Below, piece after piece: positions 33,237 to 42,288 of a stretch of DNA of 64,000 nt. The notes beneath the pieces were generated by a model. The model was not told the origin of the DNA. It did no database searches and worked only from the letters and a program-made list of their open reading frames with translations. The stretch's first letter is position 1, and each line of letters begins with the position of its first letter. The stretch comes from Maylandia zebra (lineage: Eukaryota > Chordata > Actinopteri > Cichliformes > Cichlidae): contig NC_135187.1 in the NCBI RefSeq assembly GCF_041146795.1, forward strand, positions 18,111,056 through 18,175,055, in the 5' to 3' direction. The position numbers were made by a program, and so were the translations under genes.

Positions 33237-33932
33237 TGAAGGAAACTGTTTCCAGGGCCTACTCCGTGGATCGGCTTCCTCCGAGGCGTGGACGTCTATC
33301 AGCAGAGAATGTACCTTCACCTATCAGCAGAGAATGTCCCTTAGTCTGTAACACAGTCAAATATATTCTCAAGTAATATTCAAGCATGCCATTCAGCGTG
33401 TTAGTACGAGCTCGGGAGCAGCTTGGGAGAACAAGAAAACAGAGACTGCTTTAGATTGTCTTCCCAAAGTGACTCAACTTTATTCACAAGTACAACAGTT
33501 TATATAGAGGGTAAAATTCATGAGACAGCAGATTATCAGTTCAAACCAGTACAGACCAAGATAAGGCAGCGTCTTCCTGCCCTTGGGTGAAGAAGCATCC
33601 TTTGTGTAGTTTATTAGTTCAGCTACAATTGTGATTATCTCAGCGACATATTTTCAAGGCACAAAACGAAGAGTTCTTACATTAGTGAAATCTGAAACAA
33701 ACCATTTGGCCTTCAACAGGCGTCTAAAAGATTAAGAAACTAATGTAGCTGAGGGAGTGATCTCTGTGGTATTTCAACCTTGTACCAGCCTGTGATTCTC
33801 ACACATCAATTCTTGGGTCAAAGAGAAAAACACTGAAACAAAGGGGCCTTATTGAATGACAGAGTTTTCCTGCATGATGTCACTATAAAACAATATCCAG
33901 TAAATGCTCCCATGGTACTAAAATACCTAACA
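33237..33932 (-). repeat. ERV 3' LTR (696 bp)
   Basis: The minus strand begins TGTTAGGTATTTTAG and ends GTTTCCTTCA. It contains TATATAAA (33499-33506) and AATAAA (33479-33484). Because AATAAA follows the TATA box by only 14 bases, it probably lies in U3 or at the R border. Confidence 0.95.
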
Positions 33933-33948
33933 GTTCCACTCTTTTTTT
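33933..33948 (-). promoter_or_regulatory. ERV polypurine tract
   Basis: On the minus strand AAAAAAAGAGTGGAAC directly precedes the 3' LTR, in the position where plus-strand DNA synthesis is primed. Confidence 0.75.
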
Positions 33949-34048
33949 ATTATTATTTTTAAAAAAAATAATAACTCAAATAGAAAGGAAAAATCACAAA
34001 TGTAATAACATAATATAAAAAGCAAATCATAAAATGTAATAGTTCACA

Positions 34049-34418
34049 ACCTAATGTTCAATATACACATCAGGAACATCATTGGTAACATCTGGCACAT
34101 CCTCAGGATCAATTTGTGCTAATTGCAAATACATTGAAGTAGCTGTACTAGTAGCTATACGGGTTATCATTGAGAATGTGGCTTGCAGAAATGTGAACAG
34201 GGTTGCACTTTACAATACGAAATAGTAAATAAAAATCCTAAGGTTAATGCAGTAGATATGATTAATAACCTAAATATATAAAAAAGACAGTTCTTTAGTC
34301 GTCTCCTGGCCTGGTCCCAGGTTCGAGAGACCCCGTATAAGCGTCGTGTGGTGACAATGGGCATTTCATTTTCTCCATTATCAGGATGAAACGAGTCTAT
34401 CTTTATCAGGTTAGACAT
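34049..34418 (-). pseudogene. env remnant with large internal deletion
   Basis: An 83-codon frame starts at 34418, overlapping the pol stop by 8 nt, as env starts often do. It has a basic stretch (RRRLKNC) and one hydrophobic segment of about 20 residues, and ends with TGA at 34167-34169. A second frame, open across that stop and ending with TAG near 34049, encodes an acidic tail (QLAQIDPEDVPDV) resembling a cytoplasmic tail. The two are out of frame. Only about 370 bp remain where an env gene would need well over 1 kb, so surface and transmembrane domains are gone. Assignment rests on position and hydrophobicity only. Confidence 0.55.
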
Positions 34419-37400
34419 TGTGTGGTACTCTAGGCTTTCTGTTCCTGCTGGATGTTCGAGTACCTTGTTGTTGTTCAGGCGGGGGATCAGAGGGCTTTCT
34501 GAGTCTTGGCTCTTTCAGGCGTTGTGTGTTAATCAGTGATTGTGTGTGTGTAGGTGGATTGGATCCGGGCGCTGGCTCGCCTGAGTCGTCATCTATAGGT
34601 GTATTGAATCCGGGCGCTGGCTCGCCTGAGTCGTCATCTACTTGATCCGACGCCTTAGGTGGTTTGGTGGGGCTGGTCTTAACCCTGCTGGCATGAATCC
34701 ACTGAGGTTGTCCGTCTGTTAGGATGCTGGTTCTCGTCACTGCAAGTACAGTCTGGGGGCTGGAACACGCGGCCTCCCCGAGTGCCCTTGGTTTTAGCGA
34801 CTGTACCAACACCGCATCTCCTGGTTTCCACGGATGGGTTGGATCTATGGAAGGGAGAGGCTGAGAGAGACAAACTTTCTGATAGTTATTATTCAGTGTT
34901 TCTACCAGGTTATGAACATAGTCAGACAATGCAGTGTCTATGTCCCCTTCCAATAGCGGTGCCCCTCTGGAGGCTGACCATGGTGTTGGAAACGGTCTTC
35001 CCATGATTATTTCAAATGGAGATAATTTGGTTGCTGCGGATGGAGTCATTCTAATCTCGCAGAGGATTTGAGGAAGTAGTTTGATCCAGGTCATTCCTGT
35101 TTCTATCATTGCTTTAGTCAGGCGATTTTTTATGGTCCTATTCATTCTTTCTACAACTCCTGAACTCTGAGGATGGTATGGCACATGATATTTCCAGTCT
35201 ATTGCTAGAGTTTTAGCACACTTTTGAATTACTTCTGATGTGAATGAAGGTCCTCTATCACTGTTAATTTGGTGAGGTATTCCAAATCTGGGTATTATTT
35301 CATTGCACAACTTTTGACAGACTACTTCTGCAGTTTCTTTTGATGTTGGGTAAGCTTCTACCCATTTACTAAATTGGTCCACTATTACCAGTAAGTACTT
35401 GATGCTTCCTTGTGCTGGCATGTGTGTAAAATCAATTTGTAATGTATGAAATGGGAAATCTGGTTGTGGTAAATGCTGATGTTTTGCTTTTGGTTTTCCT
35501 ACATTAGTTCGTGCACATGTTAGACAGGTTGCTAATATGCGTTTTACTGCGTGTGATGTTTTCTTGATTACAAATCTTGATTTTATTGCTCCTATTACCC
35601 CTCTTTGTCCGACATGACCCACACCGTGAAAATGGCGGACAAGGATTGGCAGTAGTGAAGATGGGAGGGCAATCAAACCCTCAAGGTTTTTGTATAAGCC
35701 GTCTCTGTTATCTAAGGTACAATCATTACTTTCCCAGTAAGTGTAATCTAAGGCAGAGGCTTGCTCTTGTATGAATTTTAGGTCAACATTTGTTTCTAAA
35801 TAGTCTGGGAGCGTGACAAGTGGCAGCTGTAAAGGCAAAGATAATACTTCCCTTCTGGGTGATTGCTGTGAGGCAGCAGCTGCTTTCGCGGTTACGTCTG
35901 CAAGAGCATTTCCCACTGCTTCGTCTGTGTCAGCCGTGCTGTGCCCCTTCGTTTTAACAACTGCAATTGCCGATGGCAGCTGTATAGCCTGCAAAAGTCT
36001 TTGAACAAGGTCAGAATTAGCGATCGATTTTCCATCAGCAGATCTAAATCCTCTTTGTCTCCACAATGTGCCAAAGTCATGCACCACACCGAATGCATAA
36101 CGGCTATCAGTGTAAACTGTTACCCGCTTATCCACATGTAACTCACAGGCGCGTATTAAAGCCATGAGCTCTGCTTTTTGTGCTGAGTGAAATGGTAATG
36201 AGTGAGCCTCTAGTATGATGTCAGGCAATGTCACCACCGAATAGCCACAAAGAAATAAGTTGTCATTTGGTTTTGAACAGGACCCGTCCACATAAACAAT
36301 GACTGAGTCTGGGATTGGTGTCTGCTCTAAGTCTGGGCGTGGTGCTGTGGATTCCTGTATACGTGTCATACAATCATGAACGTCAGGGTCGTCTGAACCA
36401 TCCTGTCGGTCAGAAGAACACAGCATACGAATAAGTAAGTGTGCTGGCGAATTGGGTGTGCTGCTTGCTTTTATAGTGAGATTTGCTGTTGAAGTCAGTG
36501 TAGCTTCATAACCTGAGTGACGTTGTGCGGTCATGTGTTGTGTAGTTATGTTTGCTAGAATGGTCGTGACCTGGTGATTGGTGTGTAGAATAGTGTCATG
36601 TGAGAGTGTGAGCTTCTCGCAGTCCCTTATCATGATAGAGCAAGCTGCTACTGCTCTCAGGCAGGCCGGCATCCCCTGAACTACTGCTGGCAGCACCTTT
36701 GAGTAGAAGGCTACTGGACGGTAGCCACAGCCATGCTCTTGGGCCAATACACCTGCACAGGTTGTGCCGTTCTCTGTGACGTACAGGTGGAACGGTAAGT
36801 GGTAGTCAGGCAGACCCAAACAAGGGGCGGAGGTCAGCGCTCCCTGTAATGCATTGAAAGAGGCAGTCATTTCTGTGGACCACAGTATTCGAGGAGGCTT
36901 GTCTTTTTTGCAGCATTCACGCAGAATGTGGTCATGAAAAGAACAGTCTGGTATCCACTGTCTGCAATAGTTCACCATGCCTAGGAAAGACAGCATTTCT
37001 TTCTGTGTAGTGGGCTTAGGGACAGAGGTCACAGCTTTGACCCTGTCTGTAGTCATAGAACGTTGTCCGTGAGACAGTGTAAATCCCAAATATTGAACAG
37101 AAGTCTGACAGTACTGCATTTTCTTTGCTGATGCTTTGTGGCCAGTCTGTTGGAGGTGCTGGAGTAGCATGTGTGTGGCAGTTTGACATAGTTTTTCACT
37201 ATCAGCACAGAGGAGGAGATCATCTACATACTGGATCAGAGTACAGCCCTCTGGAGGAGTGAAGCCGTCCAGGGTAGCACGTACTACCATTGAGAAAGCC
37301 GCAGGGCTGTCTACCATGCCTTGGGGTAAGCGAGTCCATGTGTACTGCTTATCTCTATGTGTAAAAGCAAATATCGGCTGTGTGTCTTTATGCACAGGCA

Positions 37401-38562
37401 CTGAGAAAAAGGCGGAGCACAAATCCACCACAGTAAAATGTGTAGCTGTTGCTGGAATAGATGTCAGTATGCTGGGAACATCTGGAACCAGAGGTGGCAG
37501 AGGCATAATGACTGCATTAACTTGCCTTAAGTCTTGTGTGAAACGCCATACGCCAGGTTTGTTAGGCTTTGGCACAGGATTGACAGGAGTGTTATATGGA
37601 GATACTGTGGGCTTTATTACTCCAGCTGTCAATAAATCTCCTATGATGATGTCTAAGGCTGCGGCTTTTTCAGCGGAAATGGGATATTGCTTGACATATA
37701 CCGGCTTGTTGTTTTTCAGCTGAGCATGATAAGGTGTACAGTCAATAAATCCTACATCATTCTCACCTCTTGACCATAATGTCATGTTTTGATATTCAGC
37801 TGGCAATGTGACAGCAGAGATAGTACAGTGTATGGGGTAGGTCAGATCTATGTGTTGACATGGTGCAGTGATGTCATAGCCTATGTCTGAGTTATGTGAC
37901 AAAACCACTGTTCGGCCTTCACTGGTGTGAGCAGTTATCATGTTGTTGAACAGTGTGAGAGAAACAAATATGTGGCTTCCAGGCATGGGGCTACCTGGTA
38001 ACGGTGTTTGCACATGTTTTTGACACAGAGTGTGACGTGGGATACCAGTCAGATGGATATTGAGTTCATTCTCCGCTGAGGCGTCCAGCTGACACAGAGG
38101 CTGTTCCTTCTCCATGGTGTCGGTGCATAGGGCAGAGAAAACATAGCTGTTATCAGTATCTGCAAACATTTCACCCTTTGTGTTAAATGAAATACACAAG
38201 TTCATTTTTGCCATTAAATCTCTGCCTAATAGATTCACAGGCGAGTTTGGAATAATTATGAATGGATGATATGTAATTTCATCTGGTTTTGGGCCCCAGC
38301 GTGTTTTTAGAGAATGAGTTTTGGGGCATTGCACTAGAGTTCCGTTTATTCCCATGGTGTTGATGCACACAGAGGAAACAGGCCCACTATAGAATTTTCC
38401 AGACAGTGAACTTTTAGTGGCTCCACTGTCAACTAAAAAGGAATAAGTCTTTTCACCTATCTCTATATCTAACATGGGCAAGCTTTCTGTGTTACGGGAC
38501 AATTGCAAATGCAGCATCGTGTGTAGTGCTTCACACTGTCCCTCATCATCACCTGGGCCTCC
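34411..38562 (-). CDS. pol: ERV pro-pol: protease, reverse transcriptase, RNase H, integrase
   Basis: Open after the gag UAG, in the same frame. The first Met is at 38517, but readthrough adds 15 codons before it. Numbered from that Met (1368 residues): protease with VDSGA at 29-33; reverse transcriptase with Asp at 365 and YVDD at 430-433; RNase H with D744, E783, D804 and D874; integrase zinc finger H964, H968, C998, C1001; integrase core D1029, D1087 and E1123 with exactly 35 residues between the last two. All catalytic residues are present and there is no internal stop. The C-terminus holds two near-identical copies of DDDSGEPAPG. Expression is expected as a gag-pol polyprotein by UAG readthrough. 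Confidence 0.95.
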   Translation of the reverse strand, partial: GGPGDDEGQCEALHTMLHLQLSRNTESLPMLDIEIGEKTYSFLVDSGATKSSLSGKFYSGPVSSVCINTMGINGTLVQCPKTHSLKTRWGPKPDEITYHPFIIIPNSPVNLLGRDLMAKMNLCISFNTKGEMFADTDNSYVFSALCTDTMEKEQPLCQLDASAENELNIHLTGIPRHTLCQKHVQTPLPGSPMPGSHIFVSLTLFNNMITAHTSEGRTVVLSHNSDIGYDITAPCQHIDLTYPIHCTISAVTLPAEYQNMTLWSRGENDVGFIDCTPYHAQLKNNKPVYVKQYPISAEKAAALDIIIGDLLTAGVIKPTVSPYNTPVNPVPKPNKPGVWRFTQDLRQVNAVIMPLPPLVPDVPSILTSIPATATHFTVVDLCSAFFSVPVHKDTQPIFAFTHRDKQYTWTRLPQGMVDSPAAFSMVVRATLDGFTPPEGCTLIQYVDDLLLCADSEKLCQTATHMLLQHLQQTGHKASAKKMQYCQTSVQYLGFTLSHGQRSMTTDRVKAVTSVPKPTTQKEMLSFLGMVNYCRQWIPDCSFHDHILRECCKKDKPPRILWSTEMTASFNALQGALTSAPCLGLPDYHLPFHLYVTENGTTCAGVLAQEHGCGYRPVAFYSKVLPAVVQGMPACLRAVAACSIMIRDCEKLTLSHDTILHTNHQVTTILANITTQHMTAQRHSGYEATLTSTANLTIKASSTPNSPAHLLIRMLCSSDRQDGSDDPDVHDCMTRIQESTAPRPDLEQTPIPDSVIVYVDGSCSKPNDNLFLCGYSVVTLPDIILEAHSLPFHSAQKAELMALIRACELHVDKRVTVYTDSRYAFGVVHDFGTLWRQRGFRSADGKSIANSDLVQRLLQAIQLPSAIAVVKTKGHSTADTDEAVGNALADVTAKAAAASQQSPRREVLSLPLQLPLVTLPDYLETNVDLKFIQEQASALDYTYWESNDCTLDNRDGLYKNLEGLIALPSSLLPILVRHFHGVGHVGQRGVIGAIKSRFVIKKTSHAVKRILATCLTCARTNVGKPKAKHQHLPQPDFPFHTLQIDFTHMPAQGSIKYLLVIVDQFSKWVEAYPTSKETAEVVCQKLCNEIIPRFGIPHQINSDRGPSFTSEVIQKCAKTLAIDWKYHVPYHPQSSGVVERMNRTIKNRLTKAMIETGMTWIKLLPQILCEIRMTPSAATKLSPFEIIMGRPFPTPWSASRGAPLLEGDIDTALSDYVHNLVETLNNNYQKVCLSQPLPSIDPTHPWKPGDAVLVQSLKPRALGEAACSSPQTVLAVTRTSILTDGQPQWIHASRVKTSPTKPPKASDQVDDDSGEPAPGFNTPIDDDSGEPAPGSNPPTHTQSLINTQRLKEPRLRKPSDPPPEQQQGTRTSSRNRKPRVPHNV

Positions 38563-38565
38563 CTA
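38563..38565 (-). promoter_or_regulatory. gag UAG with GGAGG context, candidate readthrough site
   Basis: The minus strand reads CAA TAG GGAGGC. Gag and pol share the frame, and the only stop between them is this UAG. A following GGAGG resembles the murine-leukaemia-type readthrough context. GGGACA (38537-38542) and TGTCCC (38496-38501) downstream could pair as part of a structure. Confidence 0.7.
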
Positions 38566-40590
38566 TTGTCGGTCCAGTCTTTCGTTATCATATGGGTGGG
38601 GATTAAAATGTGGATTATAAGGTTGCTGCCTAAGTGCAAAGGGGCCATTATTTTGATGTGATTCCTGTCTGCGTTGCCAGTTACCTTGTCTGTAAGAGCT
38701 CTGCTTACGCCTAGTGGCAGGAGCTGGTCCTGTGTTCTGTGGTTGAGATCTACCTGCTGCTGATTTGCATTCCGTCCTCCAGTGTCCTATTTTTCCACAA
38801 TAAAAACATACGTCTCCACTCCTATCTCTCCTTCTGAAATCTCCCTGCTGCGCTTGTTGAGGGGGCGGGGCCCCTGCATACATCATTTTTTCACTTTCCT
38901 CTGAGCCTTCAACATCAAAGTTCAACAACATCTTAACACTTTTAGCCTTCGTGCTGTTGGGGAAAAGATCTGCACCAGCTTTTGTTTTGACAAGTGTGAT
39001 AAAGTTCTTTATTTTCATGTCATAGAGATTATCAGTGGCAGTCAGCTTCAATAGTTGTGAACATTCTGGATGAATATTGTTTAAGAATGTTGCTATGAAA
39101 ATCTGATCATTTCCTCCTTCAGGCATGCATGCCTCATTAGTCCAGCAGTGTGTGAAACGTTTCATAAACACTAGAATGGATTCATCTGGCTTTTGCTTAC
39201 ACATGGTTACTGCATTTAAATCAATTTTATCTCTAGACATTGTGAGCAGAAATCTCTTTAGATTTTGAAAAAAGGCTGTGATTTTGTCATCATTTATCCA
39301 CAAAAACGAGGTGGTGTTGGCTGCTTGGTCGTTTTTAGGGTCTAGTTCCTCTACTTCTTCAATAAGCTGAGATTCAGTCACACCTGGGATTCGTTGACAT
39401 AATATATATCTATAGTCAGGCCCACCCAAGTGGTGGTATCTGGTACTTCTCTGTAATGCAGAAACAAAGGCTGTAGGATTTTGTAGAGGATCGGGAAGTT
39501 CTTTAATGGTTGCTGCTAACTCTGAAATTTTAGGGGGTTGAATGCAACACATGTCCCCTATTATCATGAACGGGAGGGAGGTGCTGACGTCATTAAATTG
39601 TGATCCCTGCTTTTCTTTATAACGGGTGTTTTTGTGGGGGCCCTCTTGAGTTTTTTCCTCTTTTTTCTGCTTTAAGTAGTTCCTTATTAAATTTCTGGTG
39701 TTAGTTATTGCTTTTGGCACAGTTAAACCATTCGCTACTCTAGTGTGGCGCTGAACATGATTATCTATGACAGAAACGGCTTCCTGCAGTTCGGCTTCCG
39801 TACGTTCAGTTAAAGGATCTTTCATGATTTCCTCACACTCTGTCATTAACTGTTTTGTTTGCTTTTTATGTTCCTGTAACTCTCTTTCTCGTTCAGTGTA
39901 TTCTCGTTCCTGTCTTTGATCTAGGTTAAACCAGTCATCTTCTTCTGATTTAGGTGTCATTTCAGTGCCTTCCTCACTCTTTTGGGATTCTGCTGTTAAA
40001 TCAGGATATACGCGCTGATGACGTGCAGCCGCCGCAGCAGCTATTAATTCTGTTTTTTCATCATAAGGCGGCGGAGCCGTAGGTTGAACGGATGGGCATA
40101 TAAGGCTAGTTTTTTCTGCAGTGGATTTACTAGAGCCTACACTGGCTTGATTTAAAGCATTTACGTCTGGCTCGGGTCCTTTATTCCATAGTGGTAGCAT
40201 GCGATTGGTCACATCACGACATTCTATCATATATTTTTTACAGGACTTTTTAATCAGCCTACTTTTCTTATCACAAATAGTATTTAACATTTCTACTGAC
40301 CTGTTTTCTGGCGATAATCGTTCGGGATAGGGCTCCGGAAATACATTAGGATGCATTAAAGTTATAGTTCTTAAGTTCGAGACGAAATCAGTCACGTAAG
40401 CACTTCCGCATGTTCTGGATACGTAATCATGGAAGTCTTCATTGATTCGCGAGCGTGGGTTAAACGTAACCGGAAGTGGGAGTCGTACTGAGCCGCTATT
40501 TGTGATTTTATATTTTATTTTTTTCGGTTTTACAGTTAATTTTGAGTTTTTATCGGACCCGTCTAAGGTCTTTGAATTATTCTGACCCAT
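38563..40590 (-). CDS. gag: ERV gag polyprotein (675 aa)
   Basis: Starts MGQNNSK, a good N-myristoylation signal for membrane targeting. A proline-rich segment at 170-176 fuses PTAP and PPPY late-domain motifs, the sites recruiting ESCRT-I and NEDD4-type ligases. A charged, probably coiled segment follows (about 220-320), then a capsid-like helical region (about 345-545). A single CCHC zinc knuckle, CFYCGKIGHWRTEC, lies at 595-608, followed by a basic Q/N/R-rich tail. It ends at the UAG leading into pol. No internal stop or frameshift. The start is supported by the myristoylation motif and by the lack of an upstream in-frame Met in the leader. Confidence 0.95.
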   Translation of the reverse strand: MGQNNSKTLDGSDKNSKLTVKPKKIKYKITNSGSVRLPLPVTFNPRSRINEDFHDYVSRTCGSAYVTDFVSNLRTITLMHPNVFPEPYPERLSPENRSVEMLNTICDKKSRLIKKSCKKYMIECRDVTNRMLPLWNKGPEPDVNALNQASVGSSKSTAEKTSLICPSVQPTAPPPYDEKTELIAAAAAARHQRVYPDLTAESQKSEEGTEMTPKSEEDDWFNLDQRQEREYTERERELQEHKKQTKQLMTECEEIMKDPLTERTEAELQEAVSVIDNHVQRHTRVANGLTVPKAITNTRNLIRNYLKQKKEEKTQEGPHKNTRYKEKQGSQFNDVSTSLPFMIIGDMCCIQPPKISELAATIKELPDPLQNPTAFVSALQRSTRYHHLGGPDYRYILCQRIPGVTESQLIEEVEELDPKNDQAANTTSFLWINDDKITAFFQNLKRFLLTMSRDKIDLNAVTMCKQKPDESILVFMKRFTHCWTNEACMPEGGNDQIFIATFLNNIHPECSQLLKLTATDNLYDMKIKNFITLVKTKAGADLFPNSTKAKSVKMLLNFDVEGSEESEKMMYAGAPPPQQAQQGDFRRRDRSGDVCFYCGKIGHWRTECKSAAGRSQPQNTGPAPATRRKQSSYRQGNWQRRQESHQNNGPFALRQQPYNPHFNPHPYDNERLDRQ

Positions 40591-41029
40591 GGTCAGTGAT
40601 TTCCAGAGGGGTTTAGACGCTTTGAAGGATTTAAGTTAGTTTCTATTTTTGCTGTGGCACACCTGAGGTTACTTGATTTTTTGCTAGCAATTTTATGTTT
40701 TTAGTGAGCAACTTCTCACTTTTTAACGAGCAACTTCTCGTTTTATGACCCCAGGCAACTTCCTGTGTCCTTTCTGCTGGTGAGCAACTTCTTAGTTTAT
40801 GACAGCAGGCAACTTCCTGTGTCCTTTCTGCTTTTATTTTACAAAACAACAGGCAACTTCCTGTGTTTCTATGTGGGCCACTAAATAAGGCTCCTCAGTG
40901 TATCCCACTTGTTACTATGTGGGCCACTGAAGGCGGCCTCGTCAGCGTATCCCGTTTCTATGTGGATCACTGAGAAAGGCATAACACAGTCTTATTAAAA
41001 TAAAAAGACAAGTGCCTACCTTCGTCAGG
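40591..41029 (-). other. ERV 5' leader with short repeats
   Basis: Untranslated region between primer site and gag start, where packaging signals are expected. Plus-strand AGGCAACTTCCTGTGT occurs three times (40753, 40807, 40851), gagcaacttct three times (about 40705, 40728, 40782), and atgtgggccact at least twice (40872-40930). Confidence 0.8.
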
Positions 41030-41047
41030 ATCCCACTTCTGACACCA
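41030..41047 (-). promoter_or_regulatory. ERV primer-binding site, tRNA-Leu type
   Basis: The minus strand reads TGGTGTCAGAAGTGGGAT, starting 4 bases after the 5' LTR. It is complementary to the 3' end of vertebrate tRNA-Leu plus CCA as I remember it. Confidence 0.75.
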
Positions 41048-41051
41048 AAAT

Positions 41052-41747
41052 TGAAGGAAACTGTTTCCAGGGCCTACTCCGTGGATCGGCTTCCTCCGAG
41101 GCGTGGACGTCTATCAGCAGAGAATGTACCTTCACCTATCAGCAGAGAATGTCCCTTAGTCTGTAACACAGTCAAATATATTCTCAAGTAATATTCAAGC
41201 ATGCCATTCAGCGTGTTAGTACGAGCTCGGGAGCAGCTTGGGAGAACAAGAAAACAGAGACTGCTTTAGATTGTCTTCCCAAAGTGACTCAACTTTATTC
41301 ACAAGTACAACAGTTTATATAGAGGGTAAAATTCATGAGACAGCAGATTATCAGTTCAAACCAGTACAGACCAAGATAAGGCAGCGTCTTCCTGCCCTTG
41401 GGTGAAGAAGCATCCTTTGTGTAGTTTATTAGTTCAGCTACAATTGTGATTATCTCAGCGACATATTTTCAAGGCACAAAACGAAGAGTTCTTACATTAG
41501 TGAAATCTGAAACAAACCATTTGGCCTTCAACAGGCGTCTAAAAGATTAAGAAACTAATGTAGCTGAGGGAGTGATCTCTGTGGTATTTCAACCTTGTAC
41601 CAGCCTGTGATTCTCACACATCAATTCTTGGGTCAAAGAGAAAAACACTGAAACAAAGGGGCCTTATTGAATGACAGAGTTTTCCTGCATGATGTCACTA
41701 TAAAACAATATCCAGTAAATGCTCCCATGGTACTAAAATACCTAACA
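41052..41747 (-). repeat. ERV 5' LTR (696 bp)
   Basis: Appears identical to 33237-33932 on reading. It provides the promoter; the TATATAAA box is at 41314-41321. Confidence 0.95.
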
Positions 41748-42115
41748 CACATGAGACGCAGACCTTCACAATAAAACAGGAAACAAAACACACTTTACTA
41801 AGACACAGACTAGACAGAGACAGACTTGAAATGACATGAAACTAAACCCACATCTTAAACCCAGATAAACAGAAACATGGAACTCTAAATAGACATAAAC
41901 ATTATCATAACACGACAAGAGAACAAGAACACAATCCCTAATGCAAACTTAAATCAAAACACAATAAACTCAAAATACTGGGTCCAACGGACCCAGAACC
42001 GTGACACATTTAGAATATATTTAGAACTACAAATTAATTTTCTCTTAGTAATTATTGTTTTCAGTAATTCCAACCTTCCTCCTTTATCCGGAATCACTGG
42101 CGGAGTTACTTTTTA

Positions 42116-42117
<2 letters not shown>

Positions 42118-42201
<84 letters not shown>
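42118..42201. repeat. (GT)n microsatellite, about 84 bp
   Basis: Uninterrupted GT dinucleotides. Confidence 0.97.
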
Positions 42202-42202
<1 letters not shown>

Positions 42203-42288
42203 CCTTTAAGTGGTTTTAAACCTTGTGATCCAAAAAAAGTAACAGTAAAAAGAAAATTTTTAACCATTAACAATCAAAATGAACATAG

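Larger units (their letters stand above)
33237..41747 (-). mobile_element. endogenous retrovirus, gag and pro-pol open, env deleted
   Basis: An 8.5-kb provirus on the minus strand with a 5-bp duplication CACAT (33232-33236 and 41748-41752). LTRs are 696 bp each and I see no difference between them. Order on the minus strand: 5' LTR, primer site for tRNA-Leu, 460-nt leader, gag, in-frame UAG, pro-pol, a short env remnant, polypurine tract, 3' LTR. The gag-pol arrangement in one frame with a UAG is gammaretrovirus- or epsilonretrovirus-like. I infer membership of the piscine retroviruses near those groups, but no phylogeny was run. Apparently identical LTRs mean a very recent insertion. Confidence 0.95.
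32856..42006 (-). mobile_element. solo LTR (about 635 bp) split by the ERV
   Basis: The two parts are 32856-33236 and 41753-42006. On the minus strand the LTR starts TGTCACGGTTCTGGGTCC and ends CACTCGCCGTGACA. It is flanked by a 5-bp duplication CATTT (32851-32855 and 42007-42011). It carries a gtatttaag TATA-like box and a ttaataaa polyadenylation signal on the minus strand. No internal retrotransposon sequence exists, so it is a recombined solo LTR. The copy at 55642 is a relative of similar length and identical starting bases. Confidence 0.85.

Noticed and set aside
33237..41747. Foamy-virus or Gypsy identity for the ERV
   Set aside because: Gag has a CCHC knuckle and a myristoylation start, pol follows gag in frame after a UAG, and the LTR/primer layout is retroviral; foamy viruses lack these gag features and Gypsy elements lack the readthrough layout.
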